From DATGHS01 sp035307785 (GTDB taxonomy: Bacteria; Planctomycetota; Planctomycetia; Gemmatales; Gemmataceae), in assembly GCA_035307785.1 (NCBI GenBank), contig DATGHS010000107.1, positions 1 through 16,651 of the forward strand: 16,651 nt of DNA, written 5' to 3'. Numbering within the stretch: position 1 is the first letter of the stretch; the number at the start of each line of letters is the position of its first letter. The notes under the pieces are model-generated. The model was not told where the DNA came from. It searched no databases and saw only the letters and a program-made list of their open reading frames with translations. A program made the position numbers and the translations under genes. Below, piece by piece: positions 1-6,444 of the stretch.

Positions 1-758
1 CCAGCGTTCGCAATGCAGCCAGCCGGGCGAAGCCGGCGAAGAAAGCGGACAAGCTGGACCCGGCGTTAGAGGAGGGGCTTACTGCGCTGCATAAGGAGGA
101 TTTCGATCGCGCTATCGTGCTGTTCAGCCAGGTCATCAAGCGCGACGGCCGCCATGCTGAAGCGTACTACTTACGCGCTTCCGCTTACGCCAACAAAGAA
201 GAGGACGAAAAAGCGATGGCCGACGCGGACAAGGCCCTGGAACTCGATCAGAATCACGAAAATGCATACACCTTACGTGGCTGGTTGTATGGGCAAAAGA
301 AAGACTACGATCACGCCATCGAGGACTGCACGAAGGCGATCCGACTGAATCCCAAATTGGCGGATGCATTTGCCACCCGAGCCTCGGCTTACACGGAGAA
401 GAAGGAATTCGCGAAAGCGATTGCCGACTACAAGTCGGCTGTCCGCCTCGATCCGGAGGATGCCGATTCGCAGTATTCGCTGGCCTGGGTCCTTGCCACT
501 TGCCCCAACGCGGAGCTGCGCAGCGGCAGCAGTGCCATCGAGCACGCCACTGCGGCCTGCCGGTTGTCCAAGTACAAGGATGCCGTGTACCTCGACACGC
601 TGGCCGCCGCCTATGCCGAGAGCGGCCAGTTCCGACAGGCCATCGACTGGGAACAAAAAGCGCTTCTGGCCGCCGCGGACCTGGACGACGAAGAGCGCGA
701 CGAAATGCGCAACCGGCTCGAGATGTATCAGCAGGGGAAGCCGTACCGGGATGAGTGA
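1..758 (+). CDS. TPR-repeat protein, 5'-truncated by the window edge
   Basis: The frame is open from base 3 to the TGA at 756-758, so the true start lies upstream. The GTG at 117 is internal, because the codons before it already read as TPR sequence (ALEEGLTALHKEDFDRAI). At least four tetratricopeptide units are visible, with the usual A-x-x-D/A-x-x-x-A-L/I-x-L-D/N-P spacing: KALELDQNHENAY, KAIRLNPKLADAF, KSAVRLDPEDADS and a final unit with QKALLAA. The stretch SLAWVLATCPNAELR followed by A-I-E-H-A is a recurring signature of planctomycete TPR proteins. TPRs are protein-protein interaction scaffolds. No catalytic domain is visible here, but one could lie in the missing N-terminal part. The basic A/K-rich stretch just before the first repeat looks like a linker. 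The gene converges on the peroxiredoxin gene across a large hairpin. Confidence 0.85.
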   Translation, partial: SVRNAASRAKPAKKADKLDPALEEGLTALHKEDFDRAIVLFSQVIKRDGRHAEAYYLRASAYANKEEDEKAMADADKALELDQNHENAYTLRGWLYGQKKDYDHAIEDCTKAIRLNPKLADAFATRASAYTEKKEFAKAIADYKSAVRLDPEDADSQYSLAWVLATCPNAELRSGSSAIEHATAACRLSKYKDAVYLDTLAAAYAESGQFRQAIDWEQKALLAAADLDDEERDEMRNRLEMYQQGKPYRDE

Positions 759-761
759 TTT

Positions 762-830
762 GGCGAGCGTCGAGCCATAAGGCCGATGTGAAAGCGGCTC
801 ACACGCCGGCCTTACGGCTCGACGCTCGCC
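762..830. repeat. Long inverted repeat between convergent genes; possible bidirectional terminator
   Basis: The 24-nt arms 762-785 and 807-830 are reverse complements with a single mismatch, which falls in the ATAA/TTAC part of each arm. A 5-bp stem (TGTGA 787-791 with TCACA 799-803) nests inside the loop. The element begins 4 nt after the TPR stop and ends 5 nt before the peroxiredoxin stop, so transcripts from both sides would fold it. There is no clear U-tract, so intrinsic termination is only inferred. Confidence 0.8.
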
Positions 831-835
831 CTGAT

Positions 836-1612
836 TCACTTCCCCAAACTTGCATCCACCATGTCCAGCACTTCCTTTGCCGAGAGCCGGGCAATGACTT
901 GCTTGGTCCGATATCGTCCCTTTACCATGCCCTGCTTGTCGATGACAAAGGTCGTGGGCGCGGCCACGTCTTTGCCATGTTGACCGCCGTGTGGGTGCAG
1001 CACCTCGACCGCGGAAATGAGCTTTTTGTCGGCATCGGCCACGACGACCAGATGAGGGAAGTCCTTCTGCGTTTGTTGCGCGTCTTCCAGGCCCTCGTCG
1101 GAGACGACGACCACACGGGCGTTGCGTTTCGCGAATTCGTCGTAATTCTTTTCGAGCTCACCTAGCTCGATCACGCAGTACGGTCACCACCGGCCACGAA
1201 AGAAGACCATGACCGTGTTCTTATCGCCTTTCAGGTTATCTTCCGTGAACTTGGAGCCGTCTGCAAGCGTGGTGCTGAAGCTTGGAAACGGCTGCTCGAC
1301 CTTCACGGGGCCGGTATACTCCGGCACATTCATCATCACGCCGAAAACGACCCAAAGCAGCCCCGCAAACAGGGTAAACAATACTACTGCCAGCCAACGG
1401 ATAACCGAGCGCGATTGCACCAGGGCCAAGATGATTAGCGCCAGACCGACCGTGGCGATGACTGGAATGTACCACGGCGTGCGCAGGATTTTCGCTTGCA
1501 CCTGGAAGACGTAGATCGCAATGCCGATGAAGGGCAACAGCATGCCGAGTAAGAGGAAAAGTCGCCCTGGATGCCGGCGCGTAACGGCGGAGGTTTGTTT
1601 GAGGTCATTCAT
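836..1612 (-). CDS. Membrane-anchored selenocysteine peroxiredoxin (UxxC, AhpC/TSA family)
   Basis: One gene of 258 residues is read through an in-frame TGA at 1184-1186, residue 143. The frames before and after the TGA are in register. Together they give a complete AhpC/TSA thioredoxin-fold domain, with F-F-R-G-R-W before the TGA and P-Y-C-V-I-E-L-G-E-L after it. Relatives have R-G-x-W-C-P-x-C here, so TGA replaces the peroxidatic Cys; Cys146 would be the resolving partner. Further family landmarks are VVVVSDEG and APTTFVIDKQG near the C-terminus. Residues about 17-40, 47-67 and 70-94 are three membrane helices, and positive residues (TRRHPGR) suggest N-in, which puts the redox domain in the periplasm. 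A SECIS-like hairpin follows the TGA. The likely role is thiol- or selenol-dependent reduction of peroxides or disulfides; the substrate is unknown. The start is the ATG at 1612, with no Shine-Dalgarno. The alternative is a Cys-to-stop pseudogene, which the hairpin and the intact 3' frame argue against. Confidence 0.85.
1152..1170 (-). promoter_or_regulatory. Candidate bacterial SECIS element downstream of the Sec UGA
   Basis: On the coding strand, the 7-nt arms UCGAGCU (1170-1164) and AGCUCGA (1158-1152) pair perfectly around a 5-nt loop AGGUG (1163-1159). The loop begins 20 nt after the UGA. Bacterial SECIS elements lie inside the coding region just after the UGA, and their apical loop carries a G-U that SelB recognises; the E. 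coli fdhF loop is AGGUCU, about 17 nt after its UGA. Spacing and loop therefore fit. SelB binding itself is inferred. Confidence 0.75.
1184..1186 (-). other. In-frame TGA read as selenocysteine (Sec143)
   Basis: The TGA lies between TGG (Trp) and CCG-TAC-TGC (Pro-Tyr-Cys), giving W-U-P-Y-C at the peroxiredoxin active site. Upstream and downstream codons share one frame, with no indel needed. The gene's real stop, at 836-838, is also TGA. Confidence 0.8.
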
Positions 1613-1618
1613 TTTGGG

Positions 1619-1624
1619 ATTATA
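1619..1624 (-). promoter_or_regulatory. Possible -10 box (TATAAT) giving a leaderless selenoprotein mRNA
   Basis: A perfect TATAAT on the minus strand ends 6 nt before the ATG at 1612, so transcription would begin at or next to the start codon. No Shine-Dalgarno is present. The -35 position falls inside the arm of an inverted repeat and reads CGCGGC, which is a poor match. The box may be chance. Confidence 0.25.
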
Positions 1625-1631
1625 CGAACTG

Positions 1632-1703
1632 GGCGAGCCGAGCCGCGTAAGCGACCGGATGGTGGGGGCGATCCACCCAGCCGCTTACGCGGCTCGGCTC
1701 GCC
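1632..1703. repeat. Inverted repeat with perfect 22-bp arms
   Basis: The arms 1632-1653 and 1682-1703 are exact reverse complements (GGCGAGCCGAGC... / ...GCTCGGCTCGCC) around a 28-nt loop. The loop contains a second short stem of TGGTGG with CCACCCA. It fills most of the gap between the HEAT gene and the selenoprotein gene, both on the minus strand, so it would be transcribed if the two are co-expressed. Its outer bases resemble those of the 762-830 element (GGCGAGC). Confidence 0.85.
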
Positions 1704-1709
1704 AAGTAT

Positions 1710-3323
1710 TTACCGGACGCCCGCCGTCTTTAACTTGCTCTTCGCCGCCTGGGCGAGCTTCGTCTTCGGCGAGCGCTTTATAAGCGAGCGCAGCACGCCG
1801 GCGCCGAAGTCCTGGAGCTTGCCGCCGGATTCGGCGAAGTGGAAGCCTAGGTAATACAGGTCCTCCGGGTCGAGCCATTTCATTTTTTCGATTTGCTTGA
1901 GCAGTTCCTCTTCGTCTTGCTGGCAAAGGATGGCGAACTGGTGCAGGCAGGGGTCGTTGTTGCGGGCTTCCAGGGCCAGCTCGTGGCTGCTCAACTTCAA
2001 GCCGACCGTGGCAAGCTCGAGCCGGGTAGCGAAGCCGCAGCCGGGGTCGCGGGCCAGCAGCTTCAGGTATTGCAAGGCCTTGGCGTATTCCTTCTTCTGG
2101 CGCCAAGCGATGGCCCGCTCTTCCAGGCGGTCGCGCAGCTCGGCCGGCTCGGCCTCGCGCAGCAGGAAGAGCAGCGGGTCGGCCCGGCGGTCGTTCGCTT
2201 CCAGATACTTGCAGACGTGCGAAAAAACCTCGTCACGCCATTTGCTCGGATATTGTTTGGCGAATGGTCCCTGGGCGCGCGCAAGCATCCAGGTGCGATC
2301 GACCGATTCTTCCTTGAGCAAGGCCTTCGTGAGCGCCTTGCGGCCATAGTCCAGATTGGTGAGCCGGGCCAGCGAGCCTTCGCGCAGTTCCCGATCCACG
2401 TGGCTGATTTGTTCAAGCAATACTTCGGCAAGTTCGGCGGTGTCGAACCCGGCGGTTTTCTCAAGCGCCAGCTTACGGGCTGCCACGTCGGGAGCGCGCA
2501 GTAGCTCGAGCCAGTCGTCGAGCAGCTTTTTCTGCACCGGCAAGCGCTGCAGGATCATGAGCGCGGGCGCGACCAGGCGGAAGTCGCTTTCACCGGCACA
2601 TTTGAAAAGACGCCGCCATTCTTCTTTGCTCGGTTCTTCGACGAGCTTGCCCAGGGCTTGCAGCGCGGCTGCCCGAACCGGGCCTGGATGCGGTGGGACC
2701 GTTCGCTCCCAGAATACCGGCGCCGCCCGCTCATCCTCGAGAGCAGCCAGCACTCGGACCACGGCCACTTCGTTGACGGGCAATAGCGGAACCTTCCTTT
2801 TCTTCCTGCCGACGAGTTCCAGCAAGTCGCCGGTCAATTCGCTGCGCTGTTTCGGGGTGAGCGACGGCACCTGCTGCAAAAGTGACGTGGCCGCGGCTTC
2901 GACGATGCCCTGGTCGCGGTCGATGAGAACCGAGACATCGACCGTGCCGGAACCGCCGGTAAGGGCCGCGGCAATGTAGCGCCGCACGCCGGGCACGACT
3001 TTGTGCAACATCTCCTGCAACGCTTTGGTTCCCTTCGCTCCCAGGCGCGCGGCCGACTTCGCGGCCAGCTCCGCTTCTTCGCCGCCGTGCTTGATGCGCT
3101 CGATCAACTTCGGCAGGGCGATTTCAACGCGCAGCTTGCCGGCCGCTTCGATTGCCCGAACGCGCAACGCGGGACTTTCATCATCGAGACACTCGAGCAG
3201 AGCTCTGTTGACCTCGGCATCGCGGCCGCTGAGTTCGCCGAGCACGAGCGCGGCGGCGCAGCGCACGTCCAGCGGCTGGTCGGCTTCGAGCATTTGAACG
3301 ATTTTTTTTGTTGGTGAGGACAT
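1710..3323 (-). CDS. HEAT-repeat protein of unknown role
   Basis: This encodes 537 residues from the ATG at 3323 (MSSPTKKIVQMLEADQP). A GTG at 3344 would add 7 residues, but these come from a repeat region, so the ATG is preferred. The N-terminal half carries helical HEAT-type units: D-V-R-C-A-A-A-L-V-L-G-E-L, A-L-R-V-R-A-I-E-A-A-G-K-L and V-R-R-Y-I-A-A-A-L, spaced by about 35-40 residues. The C-terminal third (EYAKALQYLKLLARDPG, then LYYLGFHFAESGGKLQDFG) looks TPR-like, and the protein ends in a basic tail, RSPKTKLAQAAKSKLK. There is no signal peptide, so it is probably cytoplasmic. HEAT solenoids bind proteins or nucleic acids; no enzymatic motif is seen. It lies between the beta-propeller gene and the selenoprotein gene on the same strand, separated from each by an inverted repeat of about 70 bp. 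The specific function is unknown. Confidence 0.85.
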   Translation of the reverse strand: MSSPTKKIVQMLEADQPLDVRCAAALVLGELSGRDAEVNRALLECLDDESPALRVRAIEAAGKLRVEIALPKLIERIKHGGEEAELAAKSAARLGAKGTKALQEMLHKVVPGVRRYIAAALTGGSGTVDVSVLIDRDQGIVEAAATSLLQQVPSLTPKQRSELTGDLLELVGRKKRKVPLLPVNEVAVVRVLAALEDERAAPVFWERTVPPHPGPVRAAALQALGKLVEEPSKEEWRRLFKCAGESDFRLVAPALMILQRLPVQKKLLDDWLELLRAPDVAARKLALEKTAGFDTAELAEVLLEQISHVDRELREGSLARLTNLDYGRKALTKALLKEESVDRTWMLARAQGPFAKQYPSKWRDEVFSHVCKYLEANDRRADPLLFLLREAEPAELRDRLEERAIAWRQKKEYAKALQYLKLLARDPGCGFATRLELATVGLKLSSHELALEARNNDPCLHQFAILCQQDEEELLKQIEKMKWLDPEDLYYLGFHFAESGGKLQDFGAGVLRSLIKRSPKTKLAQAAKSKLKTAGVR

Positions 3324-3330
3324 GTTCTTT

Positions 3331-3402
3331 AAAGCACGAAACACACGAATGACACGAAAAAATCAAAGGCCTCTTTCGTGGCTTTCGTTCATTTCGTGGT
3401 TT
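3331..3402. repeat. Imperfect inverted repeat built of CACGAAA / TTTCGTG units
   Basis: The left side (3331-3362) carries three CACGAA or ACGAA units at roughly 10-nt spacing. The right side (3374-3402) carries three TTCGT units in inverse order. The arms pair imperfectly. It occupies the gap between the beta-propeller gene and the HEAT gene, abutting the HEAT start. It is AT-richer than the genes beside it. I could identify no promoter in it. Confidence 0.6.
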
Positions 3403-3412
3403 CCAATTATTC

Positions 3413-4504
3413 TTACTTTCCCTTCCGCCCGACGCCGAATTGGTCGCCCGTGCGGACGACACCTTCGCCGACTACAATCTCGACCATTTTTTCACTGTGG
3501 ACCTCGCGGCCCTTTTCGTCTTGTAGCGCGGTGAGGATCATCTTTGCTTTCGTGTCAATCACTTCACCGGTGGATGGGTAGGCGTATTTGCCGTCGAGGC
3601 TGAAGGTCACCCAGCCGGGCTGTTCGCGCAGCCGGATGCCGGCAATCTGCTTCGGCGGCATCTGGTTTGCGTCGAAGACGTGCAAGTGTTGGTTGAAGGC
3701 GTCGCAGACCCAGATTTCGCTTTCATCCGGCGTCAGGCCCACGCCGTGGCTGGGGCAGCCATGCCGTTTCACCGGACCGGTTTTGAAGCCTTGCACCTCC
3801 ACCCGGTAGAGCATCTTGCCGGATTTGAGGTCGCCGATCTCGAAACCGAGCAGGCCGTTCACGTTGACAAAGCACAACGATTGATCGGCGTTGACGGTGA
3901 ACGGTCGAATCGCGGCGCTGAACGGCCCGACCATGCCGACGACCTGGTGCGTCTTCGCATCGGCGACCGTGAGAATGGGCGACTTCAGGCCGGCCAGGTA
4001 CATGCGCGAGCCATCCAGGCTTACGACCGTGTTGTGGGCGCCGGATTTCGGCTCGATCCTCGCGATGATTGCGCCCGATTCGCCATCGACCACGTTCCAG
4101 TGTGGCCCTTCCAACGACGGCACATACAGTGCCTTGCCATCGGGCGTGATCGACATGCGGTCGCAGCCGCCCGGGAGCGCCTTCGTCCAGAGCGTCTTTT
4201 CGGTGAGGAGGTCAATGCAATAGAGCTTGGTAAGCGTGGTGAAGTAGAGCCGGTGCGAGGCAGCGCAGGCGCACACGCCCTTGATGTTCTCCGGCTTCTC
4301 GATCTTGCTGGCCGAGGTTTCGATGCGCTTTACGAACTTGTGGCCGTTGTCCATGTCGAAGACTAGGATGCCGGCCCCGCCGACTGCGAGATCGTTGCGA
4401 ATGCCGGGAGCGGCGACGTAGAGGTAATGGCGCTGGACCGGCTCGGCAGCGGGCGCGGGCAGCGCAACGGCAACAAGAGCCAAAGCGAATAAGGTGCGCT
4501 TCAT
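3413..4504 (-). CDS. Secreted YncE-like beta-propeller protein
   Basis: This encodes 363 residues from the ATG at 4504. The N-terminus is a Sec signal peptide (K-R, then LFALALVAVALPAPAA, cleavage probably before EP). The rest is made of blades with repeated patterns such as MSITPDGKALYVPSLEG, VVSLDGSRMYLAG, VGLTPDESEIWVCDAFNQ and VTFSLDGKYAYPSTGEV. This pattern belongs to the YncE / cytochrome D1-like seven-bladed propeller superfamily, whose members bind ligands or act as lactonase-like or scaffold proteins. No heme-binding or hydrolase residues can be assigned with confidence. It contains several Cys (for example GVCACAA), which is unusual for an exported propeller. The location is inferred as periplasmic or extracellular. 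The upstream RNase H gene runs in the same direction across an 82-nt gap containing a perfect hairpin. Confidence 0.85.
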   Translation of the reverse strand: MKRTLFALALVAVALPAPAAEPVQRHYLYVAAPGIRNDLAVGGAGILVFDMDNGHKFVKRIETSASKIEKPENIKGVCACAASHRLYFTTLTKLYCIDLLTEKTLWTKALPGGCDRMSITPDGKALYVPSLEGPHWNVVDGESGAIIARIEPKSGAHNTVVSLDGSRMYLAGLKSPILTVADAKTHQVVGMVGPFSAAIRPFTVNADQSLCFVNVNGLLGFEIGDLKSGKMLYRVEVQGFKTGPVKRHGCPSHGVGLTPDESEIWVCDAFNQHLHVFDANQMPPKQIAGIRLREQPGWVTFSLDGKYAYPSTGEVIDTKAKMILTALQDEKGREVHSEKMVEIVVGEGVVRTGDQFGVGRKGK

Positions 4505-4524
4505 GATGGCTTCCTCGACAAAGG

Positions 4525-4581
4525 TTCGTAGTGACCGGCTTTAGCCGGTCTCTAGGGCCGGCTAAAGCCGGTCACTACGAA
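4525..4581. repeat. REPIN-like doublet with perfect 24-bp arms
   Basis: The arms 4525-4548 and 4558-4581 are exact reverse complements around the 9-nt loop TCTCTAGGG. Each arm also contains its own palindrome (ACCGGCT-TT-AGCCGGT in the left, CCGGCT-AA-AGCCGG in the right). The DNA can therefore fold either as two small hairpins or as one long one. It starts 20 nt before the propeller start codon on the coding strand and ends just after the RNase H stop. Confidence 0.9.
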
Positions 4582-4586
4582 CTCAT

Positions 4587-5168
4587 TCATTTTCTATCCT
4601 TCTTCAGAATATCCTCAAGCTTTTCCAGGATCGTTTCCGGGTCAGGGAGATCGGGGTTTCCATCCGCCCATGCCTCCGCCGCGGCTCGCAGGAGCACGAG
4701 CGCATCCTGGCGGGCTGTCTCTTTCGGGTCGGGCGCGCTCGCCATTTCATCGGGCGGCGGTTTCGGCCGGCCGTCGAGCGCTTCATTGCATAATTGGTCG
4801 GCCCGCTTGTTTTGCTCGCGGTAAACGTGTTCGATCGTCACTCTCTCGAAATCTTCGATCAAACCACGAGCCTTGTCGTGCCAGACCTTCAAGTCGGCGT
4901 TCTTGACACGATATTCGCCGTTCATCTGCTTCACCAGGAGTTCACTGTCGCTAAATACATTCAGCTTGCGGCCGCCAAGTTGACTTGCTCGCTCCAGGGC
5001 GCGAACCAGGGCCGTGTACTCGGCGATGTTGTTGGTCGTCTTCCCCAGGCAGACCGATTCCTCCCAGTTGGGGTGACCGGGGCGCGACATGACTAGCGCA
5101 TACGCAGCGGGGCCGGGGTTCCCGCGCGAAGCGCCGTCGATGTGGATGGTCCAGGGTTCGGTTTTCAT
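4587..5168 (-). CDS. Ribonuclease HI-family protein with a C-terminal extension
   Basis: This encodes 193 residues from the ATG at 5168. The fold's catalytic acidic residues are all present: Asp11 in IHIDGASRGNPGPAA, Glu50 in NNIAEYTAL, Asp74 in NVFSDSELL and Asp124 in EQNKRADQLCNEAL. The family cleaves the RNA strand of RNA:DNA hybrids. This member is of the RnhA-like/YpdQ type and may act in R-loop or primer clearance. Residues about 132-193 form an extra tail: a Pro-rich linker (GRPKPPPDE), then an acidic and helical end (DPETILEKLEDILKK), not part of the catalytic fold. The frame is open well upstream of 5168, but those codons run through a G-rich inverted repeat and are not coding. It is divergent from tsaB across 198 bp. 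Confidence 0.9.
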   Translation of the reverse strand: MKTEPWTIHIDGASRGNPGPAAYALVMSRPGHPNWEESVCLGKTTNNIAEYTALVRALERASQLGGRKLNVFSDSELLVKQMNGEYRVKNADLKVWHDKARGLIEDFERVTIEHVYREQNKRADQLCNEALDGRPKPPPDEMASAPDPKETARQDALVLLRAAAEAWADGNPDLPDPETILEKLEDILKKDRK

Positions 5169-5203
5169 ACCGTCAAACCATATTGTAATCAATGAATGCC
5201 GTT

Positions 5204-5333
5204 CTCCCTTCGCCCCCGTTTCTGGGGAGAGGGGATGGGGGTGAGGGGGTTGAGGGGGTTGAGCGACCGGCATTTGTCGCTTTCTTACCGCCCTCACCTC
5301 AGCCCTCTGCCCCCGAAGCGGGGGGAGAGGGAG
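5204..5333. repeat. G/C-homopolymer-rich inverted repeat in a divergent intergenic region
   Basis: The left arm (about 5204-5247, starting CTCCCTTCGCCCCCG) and the right arm (about 5291-5333, ending GGGGGGAGAGGGAG) are imperfect inverted copies. Each contains its own hairpin; the right one pairs CCCTCTGCCCCCG with CGGGGGGAGAGGG. A 9-bp tandem repeat, GAGGGGGTT x2, lies at 5243-5260. The region separates the RNase H and tsaB starts, so any promoter for either gene must lie within or beside it. I could not identify -35/-10 boxes with confidence. Confidence 0.75.
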
Positions 5334-5366
5334 AAAGAGCACGGGGAATAGGTTATCGTCAAGAGT

Positions 5367-6083
5367 ATGGAGAAGGAAGAGACGAGATGTGTTCAGCGCT
5401 CCGCAGATCCGCGCGTGCTGATCCTGGAGACCTCCGGCCGCATGGGGCGGATTGCGGTAGCGTTCGGCGCGCAGATTCTGGCCCAGCGGCAACTCAATGA
5501 AAGCCGACGGCATGCCCGAGATTTAGCGCCGACCGTGGCGGAATTATGCCGACAATGTGGCTGGAAGGTACGGGAACTTGAAGCAGTGCTTGTCAGCCGT
5601 GGGCCGGGCAGCTACACGGGGCTGCGCGTCGGGATCATGTCGGCGAAGGCGCTGGCGTATGCGAGCGGTTGTGTGTTCCTGGCCATCGAGACGTTTGCGG
5701 CTATCGCCCGCCAGGCGCCGGTTGAAGCTCAACAACTTGACATTCTCGCAGATGCCCAGCAACAGAATTTGTACGTGCAGCGCTGGGGGCAGGTGCAAGG
5801 GCGCTGGCAACACGCTTCACCGCTAACGATTCGATCTGCTACCGAATGGTTGGCGGGCTTGCCGGCGGGGGTATGGGTGAGCGGCCCTGGCATGCGCGCA
5901 GTGGAAGCGCAGCTTCCGGCATCGAATCGAGCCGTGGGAGAGGAGAGGCGCGAAGCGCTGCCAGAGAGCTTGCTCGCGATTGGCTTGGAGCGGTGGCAGG
6001 CCGGCGAAGCGGATGATTTCTGGACAGCCGAGCCGCTCTATCTTCGCCCCAGCAACGCCGAGCGCAACTGGAAGAAAACCTGA
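5367..6083 (+). CDS. tsaB: tRNA threonylcarbamoyladenosine biosynthesis protein TsaB
   Basis: This encodes 238 residues from the ATG at 5367. It has the TsaB ASKHA-fold landmarks: LILETSG at residues 18-24, R-R-H-A-R-D-L-A-P at 47-55, the diagnostic SRGPGSYTGLRVG at 77-89, and DAQQQNLYVQRW in the middle. TsaB is an inactive paralogue of TsaD. It dimerises with TsaD and, with TsaE, helps transfer the threonylcarbamoyl group from threonylcarbamoyl-AMP to A37 of ANN-decoding tRNAs in the cytoplasm. The length is normal. The first 15 residues are an extra N-terminal stretch before the first strand; the start could be internal, but no better ATG is seen before LILETS. The C-terminus AEPLYLRPSNAERNWKK is a typical TsaB ending. 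No tsaD, tsaE or rimI lies next to it here. Confidence 0.92.
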   Translation: MEKEETRCVQRSADPRVLILETSGRMGRIAVAFGAQILAQRQLNESRRHARDLAPTVAELCRQCGWKVRELEAVLVSRGPGSYTGLRVGIMSAKALAYASGCVFLAIETFAAIARQAPVEAQQLDILADAQQQNLYVQRWGQVQGRWQHASPLTIRSATEWLAGLPAGVWVSGPGMRAVEAQLPASNRAVGEERREALPESLLAIGLERWQAGEADDFWTAEPLYLRPSNAERNWKKT

Positions 6084-6093
6084 GCGCGCAGTG

Positions 6094-6153
6094 TTGCGAG
6101 CGGCGGGGTTTATCCCCGCCGCATTCGGCAGGGATAAACCCTGCCGCTCGCAA
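6094..6153. repeat. REPIN-like doublet with compensated differences, 28-bp arms
   Basis: The arms 6094-6121 and 6126-6153 pair with two mismatches around the 4-nt loop CATT. Each arm is also its own hairpin: GGCGGGG-TTTAT-CCCCGCC on the left, GGCAGGG-ATAAA-CCCTGCC on the right. The two differences between arms (G to A, C to T) keep pairing within each arm and weaken it between arms. It lies 10 nt after tsaB and 24 nt from the end of the convergent lipoprotein gene. Confidence 0.9.
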
Positions 6154-6177
6154 GGCTCAAGGACATCTTTTGAAATC

Positions 6178-6444
6178 TCAGCGCCGGGTGAGGGGCACTG
6201 AATTCGGCATGGTGGGGTTGGCCGGCGGCTGGCTGTAATCGCCGATCACGGGACTAGCGCCGCAGCCGGGCTGGGTGCAGGTGCCGGTGCTGCACGGGGT
6301 ATAGCACGACGAGGTACAGCACGTATCGCAGCAGCCGCGCCGCCACCAGAAGGGCCGCCAACCGCAACCGCCATAGCAGCAGCAACCCGTGGCGAATTGG
6401 CTAGCCACCAACACGATTCCCAGGATGAATGTGCGCTTGAGCAT
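6178..6444 (-). CDS. Small cysteine-rich lipoprotein
   Basis: This encodes 88 residues from the ATG at 6444, preceded on its strand by AAGGAG with an 8-nt spacer. That decides the start over longer in-frame openings. The N-terminus is a type II signal peptide (K-R, then TFILGIVLVASQFATGC) with Cys19 as the probable lipidated residue; the -3 to -1 residues are A-T-G, an acceptable lipobox. The mature part has about 12 cysteines in 42 residues (CCCYGGCGW, GCCDTCC, CYTPC, CTQPGCG), a W-rich patch (WRPFWWRRG), and a Pro/Asn-rich tail ending in PLTRR. The function is unknown. Cys clusters could form disulfides or bind metal, but no known metal-binding spacing is recognised. It is probably anchored in an envelope membrane. 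Confidence 0.75.
   Translation of the reverse strand: MLKRTFILGIVLVASQFATGCCCYGGCGWRPFWWRRGCCDTCCTSSCYTPCSTGTCTQPGCGASPVIGDYSQPPANPTMPNSVPLTRR

Noticed and set aside
836..1612. Two separate genes or a frameshifted/nonsense pseudogene
   Set aside because: Both parts are in the same frame, so no frameshift exists. The stop falls exactly on the catalytic codon, the downstream half is well conserved in pattern, and a SECIS-like hairpin follows. A separate GTG start at 1174 would leave a protein beginning inside the active site.
5169..5513. N-terminal extension of the RNase H gene (open frame to 5513)
   Set aside because: The extra codons run through a G-rich inverted repeat and overlap the tsaB start on the other strand. 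The RNase H fold begins right after the ATG at 5168.
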